DNA of 42,528 nt from Bacteroidota bacterium (GTDB taxonomy: Bacteria; Bacteroidota; Ignavibacteria; SZUA-365). Positions within the stretch are counted from its first letter, which is position 1; the number at the start of each line of letters is the position of its first letter. The translations under genes were made by a program, and so were the position numbers. This document shows positions 17,244 through 25,184 of this stretch, piece after piece. Below the pieces are notes generated by a model. It was given only the letters and a program-made list of their open reading frames with translations, was not told the origin of the DNA and did no database searches. Where the stretch lies: the NCBI GenBank assembly GCA_023432805.1, contig JAEYUG010000024.1, forward strand, positions 1-42,528. Reading direction: 5' to 3'.

Positions 17244-17891
17244 CTACTCGGCCTTGGTCCCGCAGGAGGCGCAGAACTTCGCCGTATCGCTCAGCTTCTC
17301 GCCGCATCCCGTGCAGAACCGTTCGCCATGGATCTTCTCGCCGCACTCGGGGCAGAACTTGACATTGCCCTCGAGAGGCGCCTCGCATTTCGGGCACTGA
17401 GCTCTGATTCCGGCGCGCCAGTGCTCTTTGCCAAGCTTCTTGTCCTCTTCTGCCATCGCTGCATGCGCCCATATCTCTTCACGTGTGCGAGAGGCCTGTG
17501 CGGCAGCCATTTCCACACCCACATCGGGTGCGCACTGCTTGCAGAGCGCCTTCTTCTCGTTCCAGCAGGACTTCCGGCACACCCACTGCGAGCAGTGCGC
17601 GCACTGCACGAAATCGGGCATGACCTCCTCGACCGCCTTTTCCCACGCGTTGTCGTGATCCTTCTCCCATGTGGCCGACCGCAGCCGGTCGCTGGCATTC
17701 GATGCGGATCCGAAGATCCCGCCGAACAGCCCGCTCGCCGTGTCGAGAATGCCCGACACCGCGCTGGTCAACGTGCCTTGAAAACGTGTCCGGAAACCCG
17801 ATCCACACCGATCGCAGTGAAATTCAAACTGAAATCCCTGCTGCGTGCTCAGGTCGGAGTAATTGCGAACAAAGGGAATTCTTCCGCTCAT
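17244..17891 (-). CDS. Multi-zinc-ribbon protein of unknown function
   Basis: A 215-residue protein with eight CxxC-type knuckles. One is near the N-terminus (C26/C29). A cluster follows at C97/C100, C105/C109 and C117/C120 (QCAHCSQWVC, KQC). Two C-terminal zinc ribbons are formed by C166/C169 with C180/C183 and C193/C196 with C207/C210. Between the first knuckle and the cluster lies a Gly/Ala-rich stretch (SGILDTASGLFGGIFGSAS, about 46-64) that could associate with membrane. ATG 17891 is favoured over an upstream in-frame start at 17936 by a strong AGGAGA six bases before it. No signal peptide is seen, so it should be cytoplasmic. The role is unknown; zinc-ribbon assemblies of this kind often act as adaptor or sensor modules, but nothing nearby points to a partner. 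Confidence 0.75.
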   Translation of the reverse strand: MSGRIPFVRNYSDLSTQQGFQFEFHCDRCGSGFRTRFQGTLTSAVSGILDTASGLFGGIFGSASNASDRLRSATWEKDHDNAWEKAVEEVMPDFVQCAHCSQWVCRKSCWNEKKALCKQCAPDVGVEMAAAQASRTREEIWAHAAMAEEDKKLGKEHWRAGIRAQCPKCEAPLEGNVKFCPECGEKIHGERFCTGCGEKLSDTAKFCASCGTKAE

Positions 17892-17910
17892 GCATGCTCT
17901 CCTGAAATCG

Positions 17911-17930
17911 CGCGGCGCCTGACGCCGCGC
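17911..17930. repeat. Short GC hairpin in the leader of the zinc-ribbon gene
   Basis: Arms CGCGGCG / CGCCGCG with a short loop, between the DUF1501 stop (18004) and the zinc-ribbon start (17891). It could end transcription of the upstream operon or fold in the leader; no T-run follows on the minus strand. Confidence 0.35.
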
Positions 17931-18003
17931 CAACAATGAAAGACAAAGGTGTCGTATTCGTGGAAATCTATTCTACGCACGATCGAATCACAAGATGCAG
18001 GAG

Positions 18004-19563
18004 TCAGGATCGCACCAGCATCCTGCGGCTGACCGACCGTCCGCTAACCACCAGGCGCATGAAGTAGGCTCCGGTCGGAAGTCCCCTACCGCCGAAGCGT
18101 ACGGTGTGCGTGCCGGCCCCCTGCAGGCCGGAGGCAAGTGTGGCGACACGCGTACCGCGCGCGTCGAATACTGCGAGCTCGACGGGATTCGATGCACCGA
18201 GGGTGTACGAAATCGTCGTGCCTGCCTCGGCATGAAAGGGATTCGGATGGTTCTGCGCAAGACGGAAATCGCTGATCGCGGCGAGGGCGGCTTCCGAGGG
18301 ACGCTCGGCGGCCGTGACGGACCTGATGAGAGGCAGCGGGATGAACCTTCCCCCAAGAATCTGCGTGACGTCATCCTCTGGCACCGCGAACCAGTGTTCG
18401 AGCAGTTCGGCGTAGATCTGGCGGTAGTCGAAGGTGTGTAGCAAATCTCCGCTCGAGTCGGTCACGTCGAAATCGGGATCGGCACCGAGCACGCCGCTGT
18501 TGACGGGCTCACCGAAGAGGAACTGCACCGACGAGGTGCCGTGGTCAGTGCCCGCGCTGCCGTTCTCACGCGTGCGGCGTCCGAACTCGCTGATGGTCAG
18601 TCCCGCGACGTTCTGCCCGATGCCCTGGTTGCGCAGGTCGCCGACGAAGGCAGCCGTCGCGTCCGACAGCTGCTTGAGCAGCGAGGCATGCGCGGTGAGC
18701 TGGTTGACGTGCGTGTCGAAGCCTCCGAGATAGGTCATGAATATCTTCGACTTGAGTCCCCCCGACATCAGGCGTGCCACGAGCTTGAGCTGCTGGCCGA
18801 GACTTGTGGTGGGATAGGTGCCGATCGTGCGGCCTGCGTCGAAGGCGGTCTTGACGCGTTGCGAATAGGTGTCGCTCTGCTCCTTGATCGCACGGATGAA
18901 CATGTATTCGCTGCCGTAGGGAATGTCTTCAGCCACGGGCTCGTCGAGCTGGTTGCGCCCGAGCCGGAAAAAGGTGTCGGGATCCGCCAGCGTGATGCCC
19001 ATCGCGCCCTTGTCGCTCTGCAGCATCATCGAAAGGCTGCCGCCGATCTGCACGGCGAAGGGATCGGGAGGCAGTTCGAGGGGATAGGTGGGATGCGCGT
19101 ATTCGAGGTAGCGGCCGGCCCATCCCGTTTCCAGCACAGAGGAAGCCCCCGACGCGCTGAGCCAGATGTCGGTCGACCGGAAGTGCGAACGGTTGGCTCC
19201 CTCGTAGCCGACGCCCTGCACCACGGCGAGCGCCCCGGACTGGAACAGCGTGCGGAAGCCGGTCATCTGGGGATGCAGCCCCATCGTGGGATTGGCGATC
19301 TTGAGCACCTGACTCGATGGGATGCCGACGGTGGGACGACGCTGATAATACCGCGCATCGGTGTATGGAACGAAGGTGTTCAATCCATCGTTGCCCCCGA
19401 ACAGCTGCACGATCACGAGCACATTGTCGTTGGCCTGCCACGCATCGGGACGCACGGCGTGGCGCGTCCCCGCATGCACGGGGATGCCACCAAGCAGAAG
19501 TGGCACCGAGGCCACGCCTGCCGAGGCGGCGATCGAGCGCGTGAGAAAATCTCTGCGTTTCAT
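18004..19563 (-). CDS. DUF1501 protein with Tat-type signal and T9SS sorting domain
   Basis: A 519-residue exported protein of the DUF1501 (sulfatase-like fold) family. The N-terminus MKRRDFLTRSIAASAGVAS has the twin-arginine pattern RRDFL followed by a mild hydrophobic stretch and VHA. The core includes the family's VIVQLFGGNDGLNTFVPY (about 50-67), a GMxxxGFDTH-like segment (TYLGGFDTHVNQ), and SEFGRRTRENGSAGTDHGT (about 325-345) with its metal-site-like residues. Residues about 430-519 form a T9SS type A sorting domain (NHPNPFHAEAGTTISYTL to the final VSRRMLVRS). Members usually sit beside DUF1800 proteins, as here, 27 bases downstream of one. The biochemical role is not established. Tat export combined with T9SS secretion is unusual (see findings). 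Confidence 0.88.
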   Translation of the reverse strand: MKRRDFLTRSIAASAGVASVPLLLGGIPVHAGTRHAVRPDAWQANDNVLVIVQLFGGNDGLNTFVPYTDARYYQRRPTVGIPSSQVLKIANPTMGLHPQMTGFRTLFQSGALAVVQGVGYEGANRSHFRSTDIWLSASGASSVLETGWAGRYLEYAHPTYPLELPPDPFAVQIGGSLSMMLQSDKGAMGITLADPDTFFRLGRNQLDEPVAEDIPYGSEYMFIRAIKEQSDTYSQRVKTAFDAGRTIGTYPTTSLGQQLKLVARLMSGGLKSKIFMTYLGGFDTHVNQLTAHASLLKQLSDATAAFVGDLRNQGIGQNVAGLTISEFGRRTRENGSAGTDHGTSSVQFLFGEPVNSGVLGADPDFDVTDSSGDLLHTFDYRQIYAELLEHWFAVPEDDVTQILGGRFIPLPLIRSVTAAERPSEAALAAISDFRLAQNHPNPFHAEAGTTISYTLGASNPVELAVFDARGTRVATLASGLQGAGTHTVRFGGRGLPTGAYFMRLVVSGRSVSRRMLVRS

Positions 19564-19590
19564 GGTCTTCCGTTCCTCGATCGTGTCAGG

Positions 19591-21111
19591 TCAGTGCTGC
19601 TGGAAATCCGGCGCCTCGGTCACGCGCGTGAGCATCGCGCGCAGATTCACCGCCGCTGCCGGTGCGTCGATGTTCCATTCGTAGACCGGCGCGTTGCCGA
19701 GCATCGCATTCAGGTACAGCTCGCGCCGTGTCGTTGAAACGGGACGGGGGAGGAGGAGTGTGAGGATGTTGTCGATCAGCGTATCCGCGTCGGTGTGTCC
19801 GTCGATCTCCTTCGCCCATGCCACCACATCCATCGGAAGCTGCGTCCCACCACCCGGCATCTGCCCCGTGACGAACCGCAGCGCGTAGTTCTTGCGCAGG
19901 GGATAGGTGGTCGTGCTGATCCACGTGCGGTAATCCTCCCAGCCCTGCACGGTCGGTGGATTGATCAGCTCCTGCTCGAGACTGGTCATGTCCTTCTGCA
20001 ACTGCGTACCACCAGGATTCGCGCCGAACTGGCGCACCATGCCGGCTTCGTACACGGCGGGATTCTTGATCATGGCACCCACGTTCACGTCATCGAAGAA
20101 GTGCGCACTGCGCAGCAGCGTTTCGATCACGGGACGGATCTCGTAGTTGTTTGCGCGGAACACGTCGGCGAGTCCGCGCACGATGTCGCCGTCGACCGCC
20201 GCGGGATTGTTGTACACGAATGCCAGATACAGCTTGCGGCAGAGAAACAACGCCACTTCCTCGCGCTCGAAAATGATGTCGACGATTTCATCACCCTCGA
20301 ATCGCCCGTCGAGCGAGGAACGCCCCACCACCGTGCGGCCCATGAAGGTCTTGTTGCCGGTGTCGTGGTACATGGGGTTGAACACGGGTTCAAGCGATGT
20401 GAATTCATCGAGCCGCCAGCCTGTCAGACACCGGGCAGCCTCCTTGATGTCCTGCTCGGTGTAATGACCTTCGCCCATCGTGTAGAGCTCCATCAGTTCG
20501 CGTGCATAGTTCTCGTTCGGATTCCCGCCCGTATTGATGTCGCCTCCGAGGTAGCGAAGCATCGCTGCGTCGTGATTGACCAGCTTCATCAGTGATCGGA
20601 AATTTCCCAGCGCATACGCTCGGAACAACTGATTCTGTGTGTAGAGAAGCTGCGGCACGCGTACCTCGCGCGACTCGCTCGTGATGTGGCCCGACCAGAA
20701 GAACACCATCCTCTCCTGAATCGTCGGTCCGCTCGTCGCCATCACGTTCGCCCACCACCCGCGCAGCGCATCGCAGAGCGTCATGTTGCGGGCGTCGTAG
20801 GCATTCTTCTCCTCCTGTGTCACCGGACGGTCGACGATGTCTTCCGCCCACGCCCCCGGCGAGAGGGGATCGGGCGGCGTGTCGAACAGCGCATCGATCG
20901 TCGCGTCGAGTCCCTGCGCAACAGCCGTTCGCACATCGCTCCATGCGGGAAGGAACACGGCACGTCGAAGCAGATGTGCCGCGCGTCGCGCATTGAAGGG
21001 ATCACCTGATGAGGGAAGCCAGGGTTCGAGTCCCGACTGCGTGCGTCGTGCAGCACCGGTGAGCATGGGGGGAAGCGGCCGCCGAACGGCGCGCTGTGTG
21101 GGACGTGACAT
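19591..21111 (-). CDS. DUF1800 protein, partner of DUF1501
   Basis: A 506-residue protein of the DUF1800 family, first gene of a two-gene operon with the DUF1501 gene. Family landmarks are RRAAHLLRRAVF near residue 42, ERMVFFWSGHITSE (about 133-146), NPNENYARELMELYTMGEG (about 198-216) and ARCLTGWRLDEF. The C-terminal part includes TVQGWEDYRTWIS and LLLPRPVSTTRRELY. No obvious signal peptide is seen, although the N-terminus is basic (MSRPTQRAVRRPLPPML). The function of the family is unknown; its constant pairing with DUF1501 suggests joint action, possibly in surface polymer or protein handling, which is inference. Confidence 0.85.
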   Translation of the reverse strand: MSRPTQRAVRRPLPPMLTGAARRTQSGLEPWLPSSGDPFNARRAAHLLRRAVFLPAWSDVRTAVAQGLDATIDALFDTPPDPLSPGAWAEDIVDRPVTQEEKNAYDARNMTLCDALRGWWANVMATSGPTIQERMVFFWSGHITSESREVRVPQLLYTQNQLFRAYALGNFRSLMKLVNHDAAMLRYLGGDINTGGNPNENYARELMELYTMGEGHYTEQDIKEAARCLTGWRLDEFTSLEPVFNPMYHDTGNKTFMGRTVVGRSSLDGRFEGDEIVDIIFEREEVALFLCRKLYLAFVYNNPAAVDGDIVRGLADVFRANNYEIRPVIETLLRSAHFFDDVNVGAMIKNPAVYEAGMVRQFGANPGGTQLQKDMTSLEQELINPPTVQGWEDYRTWISTTTYPLRKNYALRFVTGQMPGGGTQLPMDVVAWAKEIDGHTDADTLIDNILTLLLPRPVSTTRRELYLNAMLGNAPVYEWNIDAPAAAVNLRAMLTRVTEAPDFQQH

Positions 21112-21147
21112 GCGTGAACCGGAATAATTGAGAGGCGATGCGTCTTA

Positions 21148-21178
21148 AAAACATAACCATCCCGTCAAATACCTGCAA
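21148..21178 (-). promoter_or_regulatory. Putative promoter of the DUF1800/DUF1501 operon
   Basis: On the minus strand TTG (21178-21176), 20 bases, TATGTTTT (21155-21148), one mismatch to TAnnTTTG. The leader to ATG 21111 would be about 30 bases. Confidence 0.5.
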
Positions 21179-21198
21179 CATCCAATCGAAGGGACGGT

Positions 21199-21384
21199 GG
21201 ACGCCCTCCCAAGACGGACGAGGGCGTCCGTCCTCCCAACGGGGGCGTCCGTCCTCCCAACGAGGGCGTCCGTCCTCCCAACGGGGGCGTCCGTCCTCCC
21301 AACGGGGGCGTCCGTCCTCCCAACGGGGGCGTCCGTCCTCCCAACGGGGGCGTCCGTCCTCCCAACGGGGGCGTCCGTCCTCCC
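21199..21384. repeat. Tandem array of a 21-bp unit with one full GACGGACG palindrome (locus B)
   Basis: The 336-base gap between the DUF1800 start (21111) and the subtilase start (21448) holds this array. The full palindrome GACGGACGAGGGCGTCCGTC lies at 21213-21232. From 21224 the core GCGTCCGTCCTCCC recurs eight times at exactly 21-bp steps (21224, 21245, 21266, 21287, 21308, 21329, 21350, 21371), joined by AACGGGG or AACGAGG. An outer inverted pair, GGACGCCCTC (21199-21208) and GAGGGCGTCC (21220-21229), overlaps the first copy. Because 21 is a multiple of three, all frames stay open across it, giving long but meaningless open frames (WEDGRPR-, GGRTPPL-type repeats). The last copy ends 12 bases before a TATCTTTG promoter element. 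Confidence 0.95.
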
Positions 21385-21395
21385 GTGCAAATGTG

Positions 21396-21403
21396 TATCT
21401 TTG
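21396..21403 (+). promoter_or_regulatory. Putative -7 element of the subtilase gene
   Basis: TATCTTTG is an exact match to TAnnTTTG. At the expected -33 position (21373-21375) the sequence is GTC inside the last repeat copy, not TTG. Transcription would start near 21410, about 38 bases before ATG 21448. Confidence 0.4.
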
Positions 21404-21447
21404 CCGAACTTCAGTTTCCACCCTACCACACAACCCCGAGAGTGTAC

Positions 21448-24400
21448 ATGATGCTTTTTCCCAGGAGCTCACGTGTTGTTGTCGCTCTGCTTCTCGTCGT
21501 CGCCTCCCTGCAGGCCATCGGCAAGGAGAAGGAGCGCTCGTCCTCACCGACTCGCCCGGCGACGATCGCCACAGGCGGCACGATGCAGATCGCCACTGGC
21601 GTCGTGATCGTCAAGTTGCGCGACATCGCCCGCATCACATCGACCGGCACCACCACCGGTGTGGCCAGTCTCGACGCGCGTGCTGCACGCTATGGCGTGC
21701 GTACCGTCACTCCCTTCATCGCTGCACCCGCCGTGCTTTCGAAGGCACCCGCAACAGCCGCGGCAGCCACGGTGCGCAGTCTCGTGAAGATCGTCTATGA
21801 TGCCGACGCGGATCCCCGCGCGGTTGCACGGGACTTCATGACCGATCCCGCCGTCGACTATGCGGAACCCTACTACGTGTTCCCCCTGCAGCATACGCCG
21901 AACGACCCACGCCTGTCGCAGCAGTGGGCGCTGGCGATGATGAAGATGCAGGAGGCCTGGGATGTGACCACCGGCGACTCCACCATCCTCATCGGCAGCG
22001 TCGATTCGGGTGTGGATTGGACGCATGAAGATCTGAATCCCGCGATCTACCGGAATCCCGGTGAGTGGGGCACCAGTGGAGAACTGTCGACCAACGGCAT
22101 CGATGATGATGGCAACGGCAAGATCGACGACTGGCACGGGTGGGACTTCATCGGTGCCGGCTCCGCGCAGGCACCACTGCCCGACAACAACCCGATGGAT
22201 GGCGCGATCGGCCATGGCACGGGAACGTCTTCGTGCTTCGGCGCCACCGCCAACAACGGCCTCGGCATGGCGGGCACCTCGTACCGCGCGAAGATTCTCG
22301 CGGTGAAGACCGGTGCGGAAGCCGCCTCGCTCGGTATCCTCGCCGGATATGAGGGACTCCTCTACGCCATCGACATGGGCTGCAAGGTCATCAACTGTTC
22401 CTGGGGCGGCACGGGTGCGTACTCGCAGGCACTGCAGGACATCATCGATTACGCATATTCGAAAGGCGCCCTCGTTGTCGGTTCCTCCGGCAACAATCCT
22501 CTCGACAACGACCGGCAGCCGCACTGGCCATCCTCGTTCAACCACGTGCTGAATGTCGGCTCGATCGAGGCCACCGGCGCAGCCTCGACCTGGTGCACCT
22601 ACGGAACCTCCGTGCATGTGTACGCGCCCGGAGCAAACGTGATGACCGCCCGTCGCGGCGGCGGCTACCAGAATCAGACCGGAACGTCCTTTTCAACGCC
22701 GCTCGTGTCGGGTCTTGCGTCGCTGCTCTTCGCGAAGAATCCGACGTGGACACCCGACCAGGTGCTCAAGCAGATCCGCGTGACGGCAGACGGCTTCACC
22801 AATCCCCCGCAGCCCAAGTACTTCGGTCGCGTCAACGCCCTGAAGGCACTGACCACGAATCAGACCCTGGCCGACATCCCCGGCCTGCACATCAAGTCGC
22901 ACGTCGTCACTACGCCCGGTGGCACGCGCTTCACCGCACCCGGCCAGACCGCCCGCGTCGACATCGTGCTCGAGAACGTGCTCGCACCGACCAGCGCAAA
23001 CGCCACGGCGACCATCGAATTCGAGGATGCCTACGTCAGCACGCCCAACCCGACACACACCATCGGAGTGTTACCGACCTTTGGAACCAAGTCACTGACC
23101 TTCGATGTCGTCCTTGCCAACAATCCCCTCACGAGCGAAGGCGTCATCCCCTTCCGCATCAGGATCGTCGATGGCACCTATCTCGACTACCTGACCGAAT
23201 CAATCGAGATCTATCTCGACAATGGCTGGCATACAGCCCTCGGCAACCTCAACGTGCCGTTCTTCAGCTCCGTGCACGTGCGCAACGAATCCGTGGTCTG
23301 GGGCAGCATCGACATCACCCAGAACAGCGTTTCCGCCCAGAACTACGTCTTCCGCACCTCCAACGGCGGCACCCAGTGGTTCCTCGCCGGTGCCAGCGGC
23401 CAGGGCGGCTACCCCGCAGCCGGTAGCGGCACCTACTCCGTGTTTGCCACGGATGCCTTGAATGGATGGATCGGCACGGGTCCTGCAAGCGGTCAGGCCC
23501 AGGTCTATCGCACCACCAACGGTGGCCAGAACTGGATCGGCGCATCCGTCGCAACCATCACCCCCTTCGTCAACGTCGTCCACATGTTCGACGATCAGAA
23601 CGGCATCATTCTCGGCGACCCGCGCAACAATGTGTGGGGGATCGGAAAAACCACGAACGGTGGCGCGGCATGGTCGCCGCTCGCCACTCCGCTCACGGCC
23701 CCCACGGGGGAAGCCGGCTGGAACAACAGCTACGACTTCATCGGCGATACCGGCTGGTTCGGCACCAACAACGGCAAGATCTACAAGACCACCGATCGCG
23801 GTGAATCGTGGACGGCCATCACAACCCCCAGCACACATTCGACAGACATCTCCTTCCGCGACGTGAACACCGGTGCCGTGCGTTTCTCGCGTCAGGGCAC
23901 GACGGGAACAGACACCATCGCCGTCACCACCGACGGTGGTGCGAACTGGCGACTCGTCTCGACCATCGCGGCGGCCGGCTCGTCGATGATCATGGAGCGG
24001 GGCGGCAAACGCATGTGGGTGCTGCGTAGCGGGAACGCGTACGAGTCCGGCGACCTCGGACTGACGTGGACCATGCAGCCCGTACCCGGCGGCTTCAATC
24101 CCATCACCGTCGTATCAGGCTACTCCACCGCCCAGACCACGTGGATCTACGCCGGCGGGTGGAATCTCTATCGCTACATCTCCCCGGCACAACCGGTCAC
24201 CTCGGCCGAGGTGCCGCTGCTTCCCTTGGATCTGGCGATCGACGCCGTGTACCCGCAGCCCGCACGCGGCGGTGCCGCACAGGTCGCTTTCCGCCTCGCC
24301 GCCGCACGCCCCGTGCAGCTTGGCGTGTACGATCTGACGGGACGCCTCGTACGTCTCGTCGTCGATGCGACGCTCGCCTCGGGCTCGCATCATGCGCAGA

Positions 24401-24492
24401 TCCCGACTGAAGGACTTGCAGCGGGCAACTACACGATCCGGCTCACCGATGGGGTGCAAAGCCAGATACGTCCGCTGCTCGTCGTGCGGTAG
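21448..24492 (+). CDS. Subtilisin-like (S8) serine protease with Ycf48-like repeats and T9SS sorting domain
   Basis: A 1014-residue secreted protease. ATG 21448 begins a signal peptide (MMLFPRSSRVVVALLLVVAS); the frame is open further upstream but that region is promoter and repeat. Residues about 48-147 resemble an inhibitor-type propeptide. The S8 domain (about 155-470) has D186 in GSVDSGVD, H256 in GHGTGTS, oxyanion N349 in SSGNN, and S414 in GTSFSTP. A beta-rich linker follows. Residues about 620-910 carry Ycf48/BNR units (FRTSNGGTQW, YRTTNGGQNW, KTTNGGAAW, YKTTDRGESW, VTTDGGANW). Residues about 930-1014 are a T9SS type A sorting domain (VYPQPARGGAAQVAF, GLAAGNYTIRL). It shares the Ycf48-like module with the giant protein at 910-7131. 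It should act outside the cell or on its surface; the substrate is unknown. Confidence 0.92.
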   Translation: MMLFPRSSRVVVALLLVVASLQAIGKEKERSSSPTRPATIATGGTMQIATGVVIVKLRDIARITSTGTTTGVASLDARAARYGVRTVTPFIAAPAVLSKAPATAAAATVRSLVKIVYDADADPRAVARDFMTDPAVDYAEPYYVFPLQHTPNDPRLSQQWALAMMKMQEAWDVTTGDSTILIGSVDSGVDWTHEDLNPAIYRNPGEWGTSGELSTNGIDDDGNGKIDDWHGWDFIGAGSAQAPLPDNNPMDGAIGHGTGTSSCFGATANNGLGMAGTSYRAKILAVKTGAEAASLGILAGYEGLLYAIDMGCKVINCSWGGTGAYSQALQDIIDYAYSKGALVVGSSGNNPLDNDRQPHWPSSFNHVLNVGSIEATGAASTWCTYGTSVHVYAPGANVMTARRGGGYQNQTGTSFSTPLVSGLASLLFAKNPTWTPDQVLKQIRVTADGFTNPPQPKYFGRVNALKALTTNQTLADIPGLHIKSHVVTTPGGTRFTAPGQTARVDIVLENVLAPTSANATATIEFEDAYVSTPNPTHTIGVLPTFGTKSLTFDVVLANNPLTSEGVIPFRIRIVDGTYLDYLTESIEIYLDNGWHTALGNLNVPFFSSVHVRNESVVWGSIDITQNSVSAQNYVFRTSNGGTQWFLAGASGQGGYPAAGSGTYSVFATDALNGWIGTGPASGQAQVYRTTNGGQNWIGASVATITPFVNVVHMFDDQNGIILGDPRNNVWGIGKTTNGGAAWSPLATPLTAPTGEAGWNNSYDFIGDTGWFGTNNGKIYKTTDRGESWTAITTPSTHSTDISFRDVNTGAVRFSRQGTTGTDTIAVTTDGGANWRLVSTIAAAGSSMIMERGGKRMWVLRSGNAYESGDLGLTWTMQPVPGGFNPITVVSGYSTAQTTWIYAGGWNLYRYISPAQPVTSAEVPLLPLDLAIDAVYPQPARGGAAQVAFRLAAARPVQLGVYDLTGRLVRLVVDATLASGSHHAQIPTEGLAAGNYTIRLTDGVQSQIRPLLVVR

Positions 24493-24508
24493 GACGAAAA
24501 CATCCGAA

Positions 24509-24552
24509 GTGAACGCAAAGAGGCGCCGTGACTGGCGCCTCTTTGCGTTCAC
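24509..24552. terminator. Bidirectional terminator, 19-bp perfect stem
   Basis: Perfect 19-bp inverted repeat (GTGAACGCAAAGAGGCGCC and its complement) around the 6-base loop GTGACT, between the convergent subtilase (stop 24492) and AraC-type (stop 24584) genes. The outer stem is A/T-richer, which suits two-way termination. Confidence 0.75.
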
Positions 24553-24583
24553 CCATCGGCGGCGGCGGCCAGCGCCCACCCGT

Positions 24584-25003
24584 TCACAATGCACCCGGAC
24601 GTTTCCCGATCAGTTGCTGCAACTGCAGCGGGGTGACACCATACTCCCGCTTGAACGCCTGGGAAAAATGTGACAGATACCGGAACCCGCAACGGGTGGC
24701 AACTTCCGAGATCGCGCACGATTCAGCATGGAGGATCTTGTGCGCCTCCTGCAGACGGCATCGCAGCAGACATGCGCGAAAACTCAGTCCGGTCAGCGCA
24801 CGAATCTGCCTGCGCACCTGCGCATGCGAGCGTCCCACAAGCCTGCATACATCATCCAACGAGAGCGTCGGCAGGGTGTGGAGCTCGAAGAGCACGTCGA
24901 GTATCTTCATCGCCGATGCATCGATGAGACCCATGTGTTTCACCTTGATGCCCTGTGCTTCAGGTGTACGATTGTTTTCGCATGCGAACAGCTTGAGATC
25001 CAT
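24584..25003 (-). CDS. Stand-alone AraC-type DNA-binding protein
   Basis: A 139-residue protein that is little more than an AraC/XylS DNA-binding domain. The first helix-turn-helix covers about residues 47-70 (LSLDDVCRLVGRSHAQVRRQI), and the second about 96-119 (CAISEVATRCGFRYLSHFSQ, then AFKREYGVTP). The spacing and LTGLSF linker resemble the AraC modules found at the C-terminus of Bacteroidota hybrid two-component sensors, but no sensor is fused here. ATG 25003 is chosen over an in-frame TTG at 25042, because that TTG lies inside a likely promoter element. It diverges from the Cro/C1-type gene and stands next to the polysaccharide operon, so it may regulate either; that is inference. Confidence 0.8.
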   Translation of the reverse strand: MDLKLFACENNRTPEAQGIKVKHMGLIDASAMKILDVLFELHTLPTLSLDDVCRLVGRSHAQVRRQIRALTGLSFRACLLRCRLQEAHKILHAESCAISEVATRCGFRYLSHFSQAFKREYGVTPLQLQQLIGKRPGAL

Positions 25004-25038
25004 GACACTGCACTCTGGAACTGATTGCGCAACTAACG

Positions 25039-25068
25039 TCAATTTACACGTTCATTTTTTTTCTGCAA
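25039..25068 (-). promoter_or_regulatory. Possible promoter of the AraC-type gene
   Basis: On the minus strand TTG (25068-25066), 19 bases, TAAATTGA (25046-25039). The -7 matches TAnnTT only, and the spacing is one base shorter than at the other sites. The leader would be about 30 bases. Confidence 0.35.
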
Positions 25069-25184
25069 CTCCAAGGTGAAGATATTGCATTGATTCTACC
25101 CTCCATGCAGCGACAACATTACTGAACGGATCCGTAAACTCTGTCACTCTTGACAATAAACTCGGAATATGTTCTTATTTGACT

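Noticed and set aside
21199..21384. Long open frames on both strands through the repeat array (WEDGRPR-, GGRTPPL- and GASVLPT-type repeat proteins)
   Set aside because: They exist only because a 21-bp unit keeps every frame open; they have no sensible start site and overlap a promoter region.
25150..25181. Promoter TTGACA with TTATTTG before the Cro/C1-type gene
   Set aside because: The -7 has two mismatches and the spacing differs from the other sites; it also overlaps the possible start codons, so it is mentioned but not listed as a site.
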